Positions 31,752 to 42,614 of a stretch of DNA of 64,000 nt are shown in pieces; the first letter of the stretch is position 1; each line of letters starts with the position of its first letter. The stretch lies in assembly GCA_021613535.1 (NCBI GenBank), contig CP075496.1, positions 9,300,001-9,364,000 on the forward strand, given 5' to 3'. Under the pieces are notes generated by a model. That model did no database searches. It was not told the origin of the DNA and saw only the letters and a program-made list of their open reading frames with translations. The DNA is from Adineta vaga. Lineage: Eukaryota > Rotifera. A program made the translations under genes and the position numbers.

Positions 31752-32897
31752 TTAATTACATGAAATGTTTGGATCAATCCGGATAATTCGATTCATTCCG
31801 ACATCAGAAAAGTACATGACATAATTAGCAAGAATTTTAATATCGGCAATTTTTGAATTACTTGGCATTGTATAATTACCGAGAATATTTCCTTGTTGGT
31901 TATAAATATATATTGTTTGTGTTCCAAGAGAAATCCATAAACGATTACCATTATCGACAGTGACATGAGGTACACCATTAGAATTGTTTATATTGCTTAC
32001 TGTGAAAAGAAATGTCTCTTTCCACAATCCATTGATAGGATCACTATAAGAATACAGTGAATAATTGTTATAAGATGTTACATAAAAAAACGAATCATTA
32101 ACACGCCACATACCGTACGGACCAGAACAATTAATTAATTGATTCGATATGAAGATATAATTAATTGGTGAAGTATTCGATCGATTGAAAAAGACAAGAG
32201 AATTTGTTCCATAAGAAGAGACAACCATTATTTGACCATTCTTCAAAAATATTATACCTCGTGCTCTATTAACAGATGTTAATGAAATATTATTCACTAT
32301 CGTTAAACTTGTACTATTAATGATCACCAATGGAGTAGTATATGCTTTTATATAATAAAAACCGTTATCATAAGCAATGGCCATCACACTGCTTGTATCA
32401 ATTCCAATGGAATTCATTAGTTTCAGATTTGTTATATTAAAACGACTGAAAGTATCAAGAGATTTATCAATGGTTGATATGTAACCATAATCATCAATGA
32501 GAAGTTCAGAAGGATTTGAGATATTGGCTGTTGTCATGCTGCTCCAGATTAATTTGTTTAGTAGAGTATCAGTATTAGGTATACAACCTTGACTAATATT
32601 TTGAAATATTCGTTGGGGAAAATACAGACGTGCATCGATTATTTGTTTGATGCGATATGTAAGTGGAAATTCTGGAAAGAATTGACAACTATTATTTGAG
32701 AAACAATTTAGAACTGGATAGGATAACTTTGAATAGCAAAGACATTGATTACAGGAAATATTGATAATCAGAGTACTGTTTATAGACTGCATTGGTTCCA
32801 ATATTGCATTCGCAATAAACGAAATTCGAATGGATATGACTGATATGATCAGAAGGGAAAAATAGTAGTGATACAATGTATTCATAATAAAGCTCAT
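31752..32897 (-). CDS. secreted beta-propeller-like glycoprotein, 381 aa
   Basis: Start at the ATG of MSFIMNTLYHYYF; a second ATG four codons on is also possible. Residues up to about 35 form a signal peptide. A Cys-rich N-terminal module (ISCNQCLCYSKLSY, LNCFSNNSCQFFPEF, GCIPN) is followed by repeating strand-rich units with NHL/SMP-30-like wording: VMAIAYDNGFYYIKAY, GIIFLKNGQIMVVSSYGTN, GPYGMWRVNDSFFYVTSYNN, VPHVTVDNGNRLWISLG, YVMYFSDVGMNRIIRID. This suggests a six-bladed propeller. N-glycosylation sites are abundant, which fits an extracellular protein. The combination of Cys module and propeller is familiar to me from bdelloid gene sets but has no known function. No introns. Confidence 0.65.
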   Translation of the reverse strand: MSFIMNTLYHYYFSLLIISVISIRISFIANAILEPMQSINSTLIINISCNQCLCYSKLSYPVLNCFSNNSCQFFPEFPLTYRIKQIIDARLYFPQRIFQNISQGCIPNTDTLLNKLIWSSMTTANISNPSELLIDDYGYISTIDKSLDTFSRFNITNLKLMNSIGIDTSSVMAIAYDNGFYYIKAYTTPLVIINSTSLTIVNNISLTSVNRARGIIFLKNGQIMVVSSYGTNSLVFFNRSNTSPINYIFISNQLINCSGPYGMWRVNDSFFYVTSYNNYSLYSYSDPINGLWKETFLFTVSNINNSNGVPHVTVDNGNRLWISLGTQTIYIYNQQGNILGNYTMPSNSKIADIKILANYVMYFSDVGMNRIIRIDPNISCN

Positions 32898-34121
32898 TTC
32901 AACGGTGAATAAAATGAACAATGTATGTTTAGTATCAAAAATTATAGAAGAAAATCGTCTCTTTCTATCTGAAAAAAAGTGCGAATGTAGATCTTTTGCT
33001 TCTAATAATAGTTTACATAATTATGAAAAGTCAGTGCACTTTTTAACTACTTTTAAAACGTTGCCACACTTGATCGATCAAAGAAGACGCTCCATCTTTC
33101 TAAATAAATGTGACTAGAATTTAGCAAGTATTATGGTATATGACCTTACTGTAGAAATAATTTCAGTTTACATCTACTCATTTATTTTACTTTATTGTTA
33201 TTCTTCGTAAACGTCAACTCGTTTAAAACTATGAAGTTTCTTTTTGAATTCTTCAATCATTCTCAATAAGATAATTGAAAGAAAATGTCTCTTTGTTCTT
33301 TTTTTCTATCTTGTCATCTGAATGCATACTTTTAAAAAATTACTTTTCCTTCTCTTTCATTTTTCCATCAATGACAATTGCAATCTAGGAGTATTTTCAA
33401 ATCGACAAAACTGTATTCGATACATCTAAAAGGAACATATATATATTTTTCAGTCATCGTGTTATCGCCTAATTATCCAGCCAACCATATTCAATCTTCT
33501 CTTTTTTCGATTAAAATAACGAACTAAATAGTGCAGAAGCGCACTTATTATTAAAAGATAAAAGCAATTTAATCTTTAAAGTTTAATGCAACTCCATAGG
33601 ATTGATACGTGCGTCAATAACGCATTGAAATGAGAATCTTGTTCTAATCATTACATTTATTTTTGTGCTGAAACTTCTCAGATGTTAAACATACAAAAAA
33701 TTTGGTCGGAATAACTGATACTATTCATGATTTTTATCAAGGAGAAAACAATTGACTCTAAGGTACGATTAGACTGGAAAAAAACGCATTTTATTATTTG
33801 TATCTTCATAACATTTTGACTCTCCTATGTATAATAAACAAAAAGAGTCGAACATCTAGATTCTCGTGATTTACACTTTTCAAACATCCTATATTTATCT
33901 TCAAAGAATTTTTATAATGAGATAAAAACAGAAACACTGCCTTTCATCTCTTCGTTTTTCTCTTATTATCCACTTTGACTCATACTATTTATCAACATAA
34001 TTAACGCCTCTTTCTATAGTGATAAATTCTTTTCTCTCTCATTAATTATCATTTAGAACTTTGATCAAAGACAAAGTTGAAAAGGACCATTACATCAGAA
34101 TATTTCTGCAAGAGAATCAAA
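32898..34121. other. intergenic, nothing recognised
   Basis: About 1.2 kb between divergent genes. The 70-codon frame at 32905-33117 lies opposite the 5' end of the propeller gene and has no domain. Promoters of both genes must lie here, but no element can be named. Confidence 0.4.
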
Positions 34122-35151
34122 ATGTCATCTTTGATAAGTTCTTATGCATTCGCTCAAAAACAAGTGACTATCTATGGTGGTACTCTCCTTTTAATTTTGG
34201 GTATCATTGGTGGAATTCTAACTACATTTATATTTCTTACTCTGCGTACATTTCGACAAAATTCATGTACATTCTATTTAACAGTTATGTCGATTGTTAA
34301 TGTTGGATATTTATCAAGTACGCTGTATTCACGTATAATGTTGAGCATTTATGGTGATGATGCAACTAACAGTTCATTATTTTATTGTCGATTTCGATAT
34401 TATTTTATTACAGTTTGTTCGACAATATCGTTAACATGTTTTTGTTTAGCCACAATTGATCAATATTGTGCAACATGTTTTCAAGTACGTTTTCAACAAT
34501 GGTGCAATATCAAAATAGCTCGACGTTTAGTTATAATATTTGTAATTATATGGCTTTTACATGCCATTCCTTACTGGTTTTTCTTGAATCATGTTCGAAT
34601 ACCTCTAACCAACACAATTAGTTGTACGTCAACGAATTCTATTTTTACACAATATCGTGCTTATGCCATTGTACTTATGCTTTTTAATTTATTGCCTATG
34701 TCTATTGTTATATTATTTGGATCGATGGCTTATCGTAATGTACGACAAATACCACACTATTCAATACCACTTGTTCGACGCGATTTAGAAAAACAATTAA
34801 CAGTCATGGTATTATCACAAGTTGTTCTTAGTAATGCAGTTATTCTACCATTCACAATTATGTATCTTATTCAATTGAATCTAGATCCAAATATTGATCC
34901 ATTAGTTCAAGCCCAGATTCAATTAGTCTACAGTATATTTAATTTTACTTCACTGCTATATTTTACAGTAAGTTTTAACGCATAGGATACTATAGAGTTT
35001 GTTATATTTTTTGTAGATGCCATTTTATGTTTACGTTTGTGCATCAGAACGATTTCGTCGACAATTGATTTTTGTATTATTCAAATTTTATAAAACTCGA
35101 TGTATACGACAACCAAACATGATTCAAAATCAAATCATACCAATATCATAA
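34122..35151 (+). CDS. rhodopsin-type GPCR (7TM), 2 exons, 326 aa
   Basis: Exon 1 34122-34967 (ATG of MSSLISSYAFAQK) and exon 2 35017-35151, joined in phase 0 over a 49-nt GT-AG intron. Seven membrane segments are visible, from IYGGTLLLILGIIGGILTTF (TM1) to IFNFTSLLYFT-MPFYVYVC (TM7), which spans the splice site; MPFYVY stands where NPxxY would be. TM3 begins after a Cys (FYCRFRYYFITVCSTISLTC) and continues LATIDQYCATC at the DRY position. ECL2 holds NTISCTSTN for the usual disulfide. The tail SERFRRQLIFVLFKFYKTRC is basic and ends with a possible palmitoylation Cys. Ligand unknown; probably a peptide- or amine-type bdelloid receptor. Confidence 0.85.
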
Positions 35152-36011
35152 AAGAATTACAAAGAAAGATATTTTTCTGATCTAGTATTAACATACTTTG
35201 ATATACATTGTATTGTATTGTATTGTATTGTATTGATGCTTAATGAAAATGAAATAATATAATCTGAATAGAAGTATTTCTATTCGTATGAAAATATTTT
35301 AGTGATAGAGTATGATTGATTAGTAATTTCAAAGATTTGAATTAACTATTAAAGTTATAGCATGTTATAGAAACAATACTATTCTGTAGTTTCTTATATC
35401 GTTTTTCTCCTATTGTATAGAAAATGATTTTTGAGGCGGGCATAGTACTAAAATAAATGTTATAAACCAACGGAAAAGTTATTTAAAACTTCAAATGTCC
35501 ACAGTGTATGCCGCAATATAACGACTACTGCTCCTATTTCTGCTTCTGCACTTTTGCGATTCATAAAAAATTTTGAATTCTCTAAATAAGAAACAACAAA
35601 TTGGATTTACGAAAACAAGTTCTGAACGCTTTTCATATAATGAAGAAAACGTTGCTTGTGGTGCTTTGTTATATATATATATGTTTTCATCCATCTTCAA
35701 TTGATATTCTCAGATTTCAATGTTACATTTTCTTTGAAAAATCTTTACTAAAACTATTCTTCAAGCACACGGTATCTAATTGATCAAAATTCAATTTTTC
35801 TTTTGTATGCGAAGACATATAGATACAATATTCAATAATGCAATGATTGTATTACATACATACCTGTACTGAAAAAATAGTCTTAATAATAATTCATTAA
35901 TCAAATCTTTCTTGTTCTAGTTCTTCTTTACTTTACCTTCAATATATAATCGACATATGTATAAAATATTATTCTGAGTACGTTTCAGAAGAAATACATA
36001 ACATCTCAAAC
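35152..36011. other. intergenic with an (ATTGT)n run at about 35207-35235
   Basis: Six units of a pentanucleotide repeat lie about 55 bp after the GPCR stop. The rest is AT-rich with only non-ATG open frames. Confidence 0.5.
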
Positions 36012-38132
36012 ATGTTTAATCTTGGCTCGATACGTTTGAGAAAAAGTAGTACAAGAAACAAACATTATGATATATCTATATTTTGTATGCACATATTGTT
36101 TTAGATCATTCTCAATCATCTCAACAGCAAGTTAAAAGAGTGCAGCGTCCTCGACGCCATCGTTCTCTTCATAAATCAGTATGATCTTCAATATCTAAGT
36201 TTTATTTATCTTTTTTTCTTGCATTTTTCAGGAACACAATTCATCAATTCATGTCACAGTTAAATCAACTAAATCCCATCAACGAAATAATCATAATTCA
36301 ATTAAATTACATCAAAATTTACGTTCAGTATGATCTACACGTTTTTTTTTGTAAGATATTTTATATGCTTGTTCTTCTCTTTTATTGAAATAGATTTCAA
36401 CTGTTCCTGTTGTTCATACTTCTCGAAAAACGACAAAAATCGCATCTGTTCGCAATGATCCTATCATATTACCAGTGACATCAACAAGTTGTAGCAATAC
36501 TACGGAGAGTGATCTAAATAGTATATCATCATTACAAGTAAGGATTATAGAGATTTAGAACTTCTATATTGCTCGATTTGATGATATTGTTGATTAATAA
36601 CTGTTAATGAAATAGACTATAGTGAAAAAATATTCTGATCTATCTAATAATGATCTTATTTTAGAGCCTTCATAAAAATCAACGTGATCGTCCTATGATG
36701 GTATGTTCATTTCATTTTTTACTATCGTGCACATGCTTGTATTAATATATATATATATAGATCAAGGAGACAGCATTGTTTGAAAAAGGTGTAGTCAGAG
36801 ATCATCATGGTAATTCACAACGAAATAGAAAAACAAAGTTCGTTATGGTTTATTGTTGGATGATTGATATTTTTAAATAAATGATTTCAGACATTCAACA
36901 CGTTGCATTATTTGTTCAATAGTTACAGTAGCTGTCTTCTTATCGGTATTATAATAACTGCTATTTTGCTTGCGGTTCTATATAAACCTAAAACATCTAA
37001 TCGAGGTAACGAGTCGTGTGTCATTATATAATCAATCCATAGCTTTTTTTTTCTCATATACCCCTTATTGTATAGCTGGAACAATCACACTGCGATGGAA
37101 TTCAACAGGTATAGATGTATATGGTGTTGATGCAAAAGGTAATGCTTCGGATTTGTTGAATGGACCTTGGGATTTAGTATTCGATTCTATGGGTGCATTA
37201 TACACTACTGATCGATACAATAAACGAGTTCAGAAATATCTCAACAACGCATCTCATGGTATTACCGTAACAAAATTTCCAAATGGAACAACCGCTTCAT
37301 CGCCCAGTGCTTTACAAGAACCAACAGGTCTTATCGTTGATCCTGATGGTAACTTATATATTGCAAATCGAGGAAATCATCGAGTGGTGTTTTGGCCAAA
37401 GAATGCATCCATCGGTTCGATGTGTGCTGGAAATGGTAGGAACAAAGTTTGTTTTTCTCTTACATGTGAATGTAAAGAGTGTCATTTAACAGATCTCTTT
37501 TTTCTCACTACAATGCTTAATATATGTGTTTTATATTAGGTACTGCTGGCAATGCTACCAGTCATTTGCGTTTTCCAATGGGTATGGGGTATGATCATCA
37601 AACACGTACACTTTATGTAGCGGATAGTGGCAATAACAGAGTGCTTAGCTATCAACCCGGTTCAACTGTTGGGACGATCGTTGCTGGAGGAAATAGTAGT
37701 GCAGCATACAATACACAATTATCCGGTCCTTTCGGCGTTTACTTCGATTCATTTACTAATAGTCTCATCATTGCCAATACAGGTGCAAATAATATAGTTC
37801 GTTGGGTATTAGGTAGTACTAATTGGACACTTATTGCTGGAAATATTAATGGATCAAGTGGTTTAGGATCAACAAGTTTCACTGCACCGTCCATTGTGAC
37901 ACTCGATCCTATGGGCAATATATATGTCGCAGACAGATTTGGTCATCGAATACAACTGATTTTAGCTGGTCAATCAGAAGCTATAACAATTGTCGGTCAA
38001 GCAGGTGTAGGTGGAAATAGTAGTGATCCTACACTTTTGAATGGTCCCTCGTCAGTATTATTGGATAATCAGTTGAACGTATATGTAGCATCCCATTTTG
38101 GAAATAGAATACAAAAATTCGTACGCTATTGA
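36012..38132 (+). CDS. type II membrane NHL-repeat (beta-propeller) protein, about 9 exons, 493 aa
   Basis: Proposed exons: 36012-36045, 36105-36178, 36232-36327, 36394-36537, 36665-36700, 36761-36790, 36891-37005, 37076-37435, 37540-38132 (1482 nt). Small exons 1-6 encode a cytosolic His/Arg/Ser-rich tail (MFNLGSIRLRK, VQRPRRHRSLHKS). Exon 7 encodes one membrane segment (CLLIGIIITAILLAVLY). Exons 8-9 encode an extracellular six-bladed NHL propeller with repeated units such as PWDLVFDSMGALYTTDRYNK, PTGLIVDPDGNLYIANRGNH, MGYDHQTRTLYVADSGNNR and IVTLDPMGNIYVADRFGH. Such propellers bind protein or carbohydrate ligands. The exon 6/7 join is uncertain: a 53-nt intron (36838-36890) has the typical length but puts exon 7 in the wrong frame, while a 100-nt intron from GTAGTC keeps the frame. 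The propeller part is secure. Confidence 0.75.
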
Positions 38133-38328
38133 ATCACTATCAAATTGACTGATTCTGCGAATGAATAAAAATATAGTTTCTTCTTAATTGTCTAACAAAT
38201 AAATTTGAAAAAGGAATTATTCTAACAATACTAGTCATTTATAGATGTGTCTTTCTAAATATGATTGGTTTATTAGGTAAAAAGTATATTATATAAAACT
38301 ATTGACAAAATAGAAAGATGTTTATAGA
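38133..38328. other. short convergent intergenic spacer
   Basis: Holds the 3' ends of the NHL gene and the minus-strand acidic protein; AATAAA motifs near 38163 and 38198. Confidence 0.4.
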
Positions 38329-38668
38329 TCAGTTGTTTACATTTTTATCAACAGGCATCAGAGTTTCGAATTGTTTTAACATACTGTTAATTTGATGAAG
38401 TGCAGCTAATGTTGCTTGGACTTGTATATTCCTTTCATTGATTAATTCTTGTGTACGATCTACTTCAGCTTCTTTTTCAGCAATACTTTCCAACAAGTCA
38501 GCTTCATAATCGGCATCATCATCATCAATATTATCATCTTCCGATGGCGAAGATACAGGTGAAGGAGATCGCTCTGGATCCTATACATAAATATATTTCT
38601 TATTGATCAATCTTCAGTTCCTAATTGTATCATATAAAAAAAGCTTTTTTTACCTTATCGAAGCGCAT
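38329..38668 (-). CDS. small acidic coiled-coil protein, 2 exons, 88 aa
   Basis: Exon 1 (38668-38654) encodes only MRFDK; a 73-nt GT-AG intron (38581-38653) in phase 0 leads to exon 2 (38580-38329). The protein continues DPERSPSPVSSPSEDDNIDD, an acidic Ser-Pro region likely to be phosphorylated, then a helical stretch of about 55 residues (DLLESIAEKEAEVDRTQELI, QATLAALHQINSMLKQFE) with heptad spacing, and ends NVNN. The tiny first exon hides it from single-frame ORF finding. No domain is recognised; a subunit of a larger nuclear or cytosolic complex is plausible from the acidic-plus-coil layout but not shown. Confidence 0.65.
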
Positions 38669-39540
38669 GATAATTTGAAATGAGAACAAATAATATCAAC
38701 AGTATTTTTCTGGACTGTGCTATTTCTTTTCTCTATAATACATACATACGACGCATATATGCGTCATTCGTTCTGATAAAATTGAGGACATAAGTCAGAA
38801 GACTGGCGTATACATATGTACAGAGAGAAAGGAAAAAATAGAACAACATAGATTGCCATCTATGCATAGAACAAGAGAACTATCAAGTAGCAATGAGTCA
38901 TCCGATGAAACACATGGAAAATAACGTTGAAGATCATTCGACTATGGATCATATGTATTATGATGATTATTGCCAAGTTCCTCACAAATCGAATATAAAA
39001 ATATTTTCTTTCTATGAGTATATTTGTCTCCTAGCATGGAAGATATGACAAAGATGAGTTCTATACTCTTGACCGGCTGTTAAAGTAAAGATCGAAAAAG
39101 AATACAAAATCTTCTTTTTGTTAGTTCCACTATAATGTGTCTGTTGGATTTTGCCTAATAAAGAATACTTTTTTATTCCCAATAATCTCTTGCTATCTTC
39201 CTTTTAATCTAAATCATTTCCTTAGAGAAAAACGTTCTAAATTATGTTCAGATATCATATTGATTATCCTACGAAATATGAACATTTTCTTAAAATTTAT
39301 CATCTGAATATTCATTCCGCATGTATATGTATGCCTGTGAGTAGAACGAAATGTCTGAAAAGAATGTTAAATATAGATAAGACATGAATAAGATGAAACG
39401 TGTTAGAAAAGTATCTCATTGATCTTATGTAATGTAATTTATTTCATCCAAAACATTCGTACCACAAATGAAATATTTTTGTCTTTTGGAAGCGAATGCC
39501 AGAATCTTCAAAGCATCTTTGAATAGATACGTAATAGAAA
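38669..39540 (+). other. intergenic; contains a Met/His-rich frame resembling a Ctr copper-transporter N-terminus
   Basis: An ATG at about 38892 reads MSHPMKHMENNVEDHSTMDH, then MYYDDYC, and then IFSFYEYICLLAWKI before a TGA near 39040. Met/His clusters followed by one hydrophobic segment recall the extracellular start and TM1 of Ctr-type copper transporters. No MxxxM TM2 or GxxxG TM3 follows, so at best it is a relic. The rest of the stretch shows nothing. Confidence 0.25.
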
Positions 39541-41180
39541 ATGTCTTTATATGACGAATCATCGTTATTTATACCTGATCCACATGAAATATTATTAAAT
39601 AAGAAGCCATCATCAACTACTATTTTCATTCGTGATTCGACAATTCCATCAGTGAAAACAAATCATGCAGATCATGTAGATGAAAATTTCTATGAGAAAC
39701 GACGATCTGCAAAAAATGTTTCCATGGCGAATGTGAGTCGTCGTTTACATCGTCGAAAAATATTATTTGATCGGCTGTAAGAATCATTTTCTTTGATAAT
39801 TTTCTTTGAAAAAGTTCTATTTTCCATCCTAGTTGTATCATAAGTAATCATATGTGTATTCTTGGTATTGTCGGTGTACTTCTTATGATAGTCGAAAATG
39901 AAATAACCTTTAAAAATTTATGTGATTCAGATACATTCATTAGCTGGTTTTTAAGATTAATTATAAGCATTACAACTTTAATGCTTGTTGGTTTTGTTTT
40001 CTATTATCATCATTTAGATTTACAACATTATGCTGTTAGTAATTCTTATGAAGATTGGCGTATAGGTTTAACAAAAACAAAAGTGTTTCTAATCTTTTTC
40101 GAAGCATTTGTTTGTCTAATTCATCCAATTCCGGAATATTATCCAGTTCTATCGAATTCTAATTGTACAAATTCAACAATCGTACCGAATCCTTTACCAA
40201 AATCGTATATAACTATGAATGTTGCACTTGGTTTGCCAAGTATGTATATGGTGATTATGTTCATTGATTTTTAAATTGAATTCTATTTCAAATAGTGTTT
40301 GCTCGTGTTTATTTGATATGTCGTTCTACTATGTTTCATTCTCATTTAATTCAACATTTTTCATCACAATCACTAGGTGCATTGAATCGAGTTTCACTTG
40401 ATGTTCTTTTTCTCGCAAAAATATATCTAACACAATGGCCAATACGTTGTCTATTAGGATTTTGTACAATTCTCTTTTTTATTGGAAGTTGGTCACTACG
40501 AGCATGTAATTATAATTCTTCTTTTGAACATCTCTCATTATTTGATGCCATGTGGTTATTTATTGTCACATTTACTACTGTTGGCTATGGAGATTTAGTA
40601 CCAATGACATATTGTGGACGAAGTAAGTTATAATAAATATGAATATCAATCAATCGAATTCTTATTTATTATATAAATAATAGGTATTGCGGCAATTACA
40701 GCATTTATTGGAGTTTTATCAACAGCTCTATTGATTTCTGTTCTTGCTCATAGACTTGAATTGATTCGATCAGAAAAATATGTTTATAATTTTTTATTAG
40801 AAATTGATTTAGCAAAACAACGTAAAATACAAGCAGCTAATGTGGTTAAATTTGTGGTCAAACTTTGGTATTTAAAACGAACACGTCAATCCAAAACATC
40901 ATCAGAATATATTCAAACTGAACGAAGATTATTTCGATCGATGTATTTCAATCAACGATTAAAACAAGAACAAAGAAATTTAGTAGATAGTTATGTAAAT
41001 TTTCCTGAATTAATTACAATACAACGAAATGTTTATACTAAAACTAAGAAGAATAAAAAAACATTAAAATTGATGAAATCTCAAGTCAAGAAAATTAAAG
41101 AAACACTTTTGCATATGGACCATTCAATAAAAAACATACAAAATACACTTGATTTATTGCTAAATAAAACGTCATTATAA
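39541..41180 (+). CDS. small-conductance Ca2+-activated K+ channel (SK/KCNN type), 4 exons, 488 aa
   Basis: Exons 39541-39776, 39833-40239, 40296-40622 and 40684-41180; introns 56, 56 and 61 nt; 1467 nt in phase. The order matches SK channels: a polar cytosolic N-terminus, S1-S4 in exons 2-3 (CILGIVGVLLMIVENEI, FISWFLRLIISITTLMLVGF), S5 (WPIRCLLGFCTILFFIGSW), the P-loop with TFTTVGYGDLVP (selectivity filter GYG near residues 308-311), and S6 in exon 4 (AAITAFIGVLSTALLISVLA). After S6 comes the calmodulin-binding domain equivalent: SEKYVYNFLLEIDLAKQRKI, AANVVKFVVKLWYLKR. The C-terminus is a Lys-rich coiled coil. The protein should form tetrameric K+ channels opened by Ca2+-calmodulin. S4 has few charges, as expected for SK. 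Confidence 0.85.
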
Positions 41181-42093
41181 AACATACTTATCTGATTTAT
41201 CATCAAATATAAAAATCTTTTCAATCTGTAGTTTTACATTATAACGTCTGAAAAGAATGTTTCCTTTTTTTTTCTTCTCGGAACAATATATAGTAAAAGT
41301 TTTAATCAGACTCAAAAAACGAATGATAAAAGTTGAAAAAATAATCTTAATGAAAACATTTATATCAGGAAATTCTTCTTCAAAACTCTATAATCTGTTT
41401 TTTTTCCTTATTATTGAACGTCTCTCTTTTCTTGTTAATTATAAATATTCAATGGTTACGTCATGCATGTAGATTCATTCAAAAATATTTAAATAGTGCT
41501 AAATAGAAAATATTCTTTCTTCTAGTAAAAAAGAGCAAAACGACTATTCTTATCTCTCATATTTCTCTTTATTTATATAGTTTAATATTTGATAATTTTG
41601 TTCTTTTCTTTCAGCAATAAAACTATTTTAAAAAATGCGAATCTATGAACTGTTTGTTAAACCATAAGATAGGATAATCATCGCTGGTTATCCTGTCATC
41701 GCATATAATCATGTATTTTATAGTAGAATGGTGGAAACACAAAAAACGTCATCGGAACATGCAGTATTATTAAAATTGATTTGTCACATTTGTAGTAATG
41801 TCCTACTTGGAATGGACTCTTTATTACTCGACAAGTTGACATGTTTAATAACATAGTATTTATCGTCGTTGTTAGTCAATTATATCATTCTTCTTTGTTA
41901 CAATACATCTCTCAATTAGTAACCAGTTTGAATAACAATAATAAACTCATCAAAATTTTCCCTATTCGTTATTGCTTTTCCCACTAATTATTCTAGTGTC
42001 ATCTACAACAAACAATAGATTGTCTCTTATACATTCTATTCGATAGAATTGTTGCATGTTCAAAATGAATTTGTCACTTTGTTATAGAAATAT
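41181..42093. other. intergenic, nothing recognised
   Basis: AT-rich; the 71-codon frame at 41257-41472 is Phe/Lys/Ile low-complexity and treated as chance. Confidence 0.35.
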
Positions 42094-42390
42094 TTGATTT
42101 ATAGATATGCATTTAGTGAAGCTGTAAGTCGCTACTCTTGTCTAATCAGATCAACCATTACTTGCCTTTCTCTTTTCGAAACGACCATTAGTAACAAACT
42201 GGTCACACAAATCCTGGACGATCTTATTAAACAAACTCAACGTTCATTGATTATCGAAAATTGTTTGATGTCAAGAGTTTTATTTTTTGAGACAAACAGT
42301 TATATGTTGTGTTCGATTATCATTGTTCTAAAAAATTCCAATATAGTAGCGGATTCTATTACAATAAATGGTCGATTGATGTGTTTTTAG
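42094..42390 (+). pseudogene. possible gene fragment, unknown family
   Basis: An open frame with protein-like wording (VSRYSCLIRSTITCLSLFET, ILDDLIKQTQRSLIIENC, FFETNSYMLCSIIIVLKNSN, VADSITINGRLMCF) but no ATG start at its first residues, no signal peptide and no splice partner found. It may be an isolated exon or the remains of a larger membrane or cyclase-associated protein; I cannot name it. Confidence 0.25.
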
Positions 42391-42614
42391 AATAAATAGT
42401 ACTTTAACACTATACACTTGTATGAAAACATTTTAAATCGATTTCGAACCGTTGCACTTAATTGCTGCATTAAATAATGATAGTTAGATAATTTTAAAAA
42501 AAATTTCTCTCTCCTACATTTATTTATTGAATTCTGGTTTATGAAAATATATATTTTTTTCAATGTTTTCAAAAGTCACATAATAAGTATAAATTCTTCA
42601 ACAGATATATATAT

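Noticed and set aside
32905-33117. 70-codon plus-strand frame
   Set aside because: Antisense to the 5' end of the secreted propeller gene; no domain.
35601-35783. 60-codon frame
   Set aside because: TTG start, Phe/Ile-rich, orphan.
41257-41472. 71-codon frame
   Set aside because: Low-complexity Phe/Lys/Ile content after the K+ channel gene; no splice link to it.
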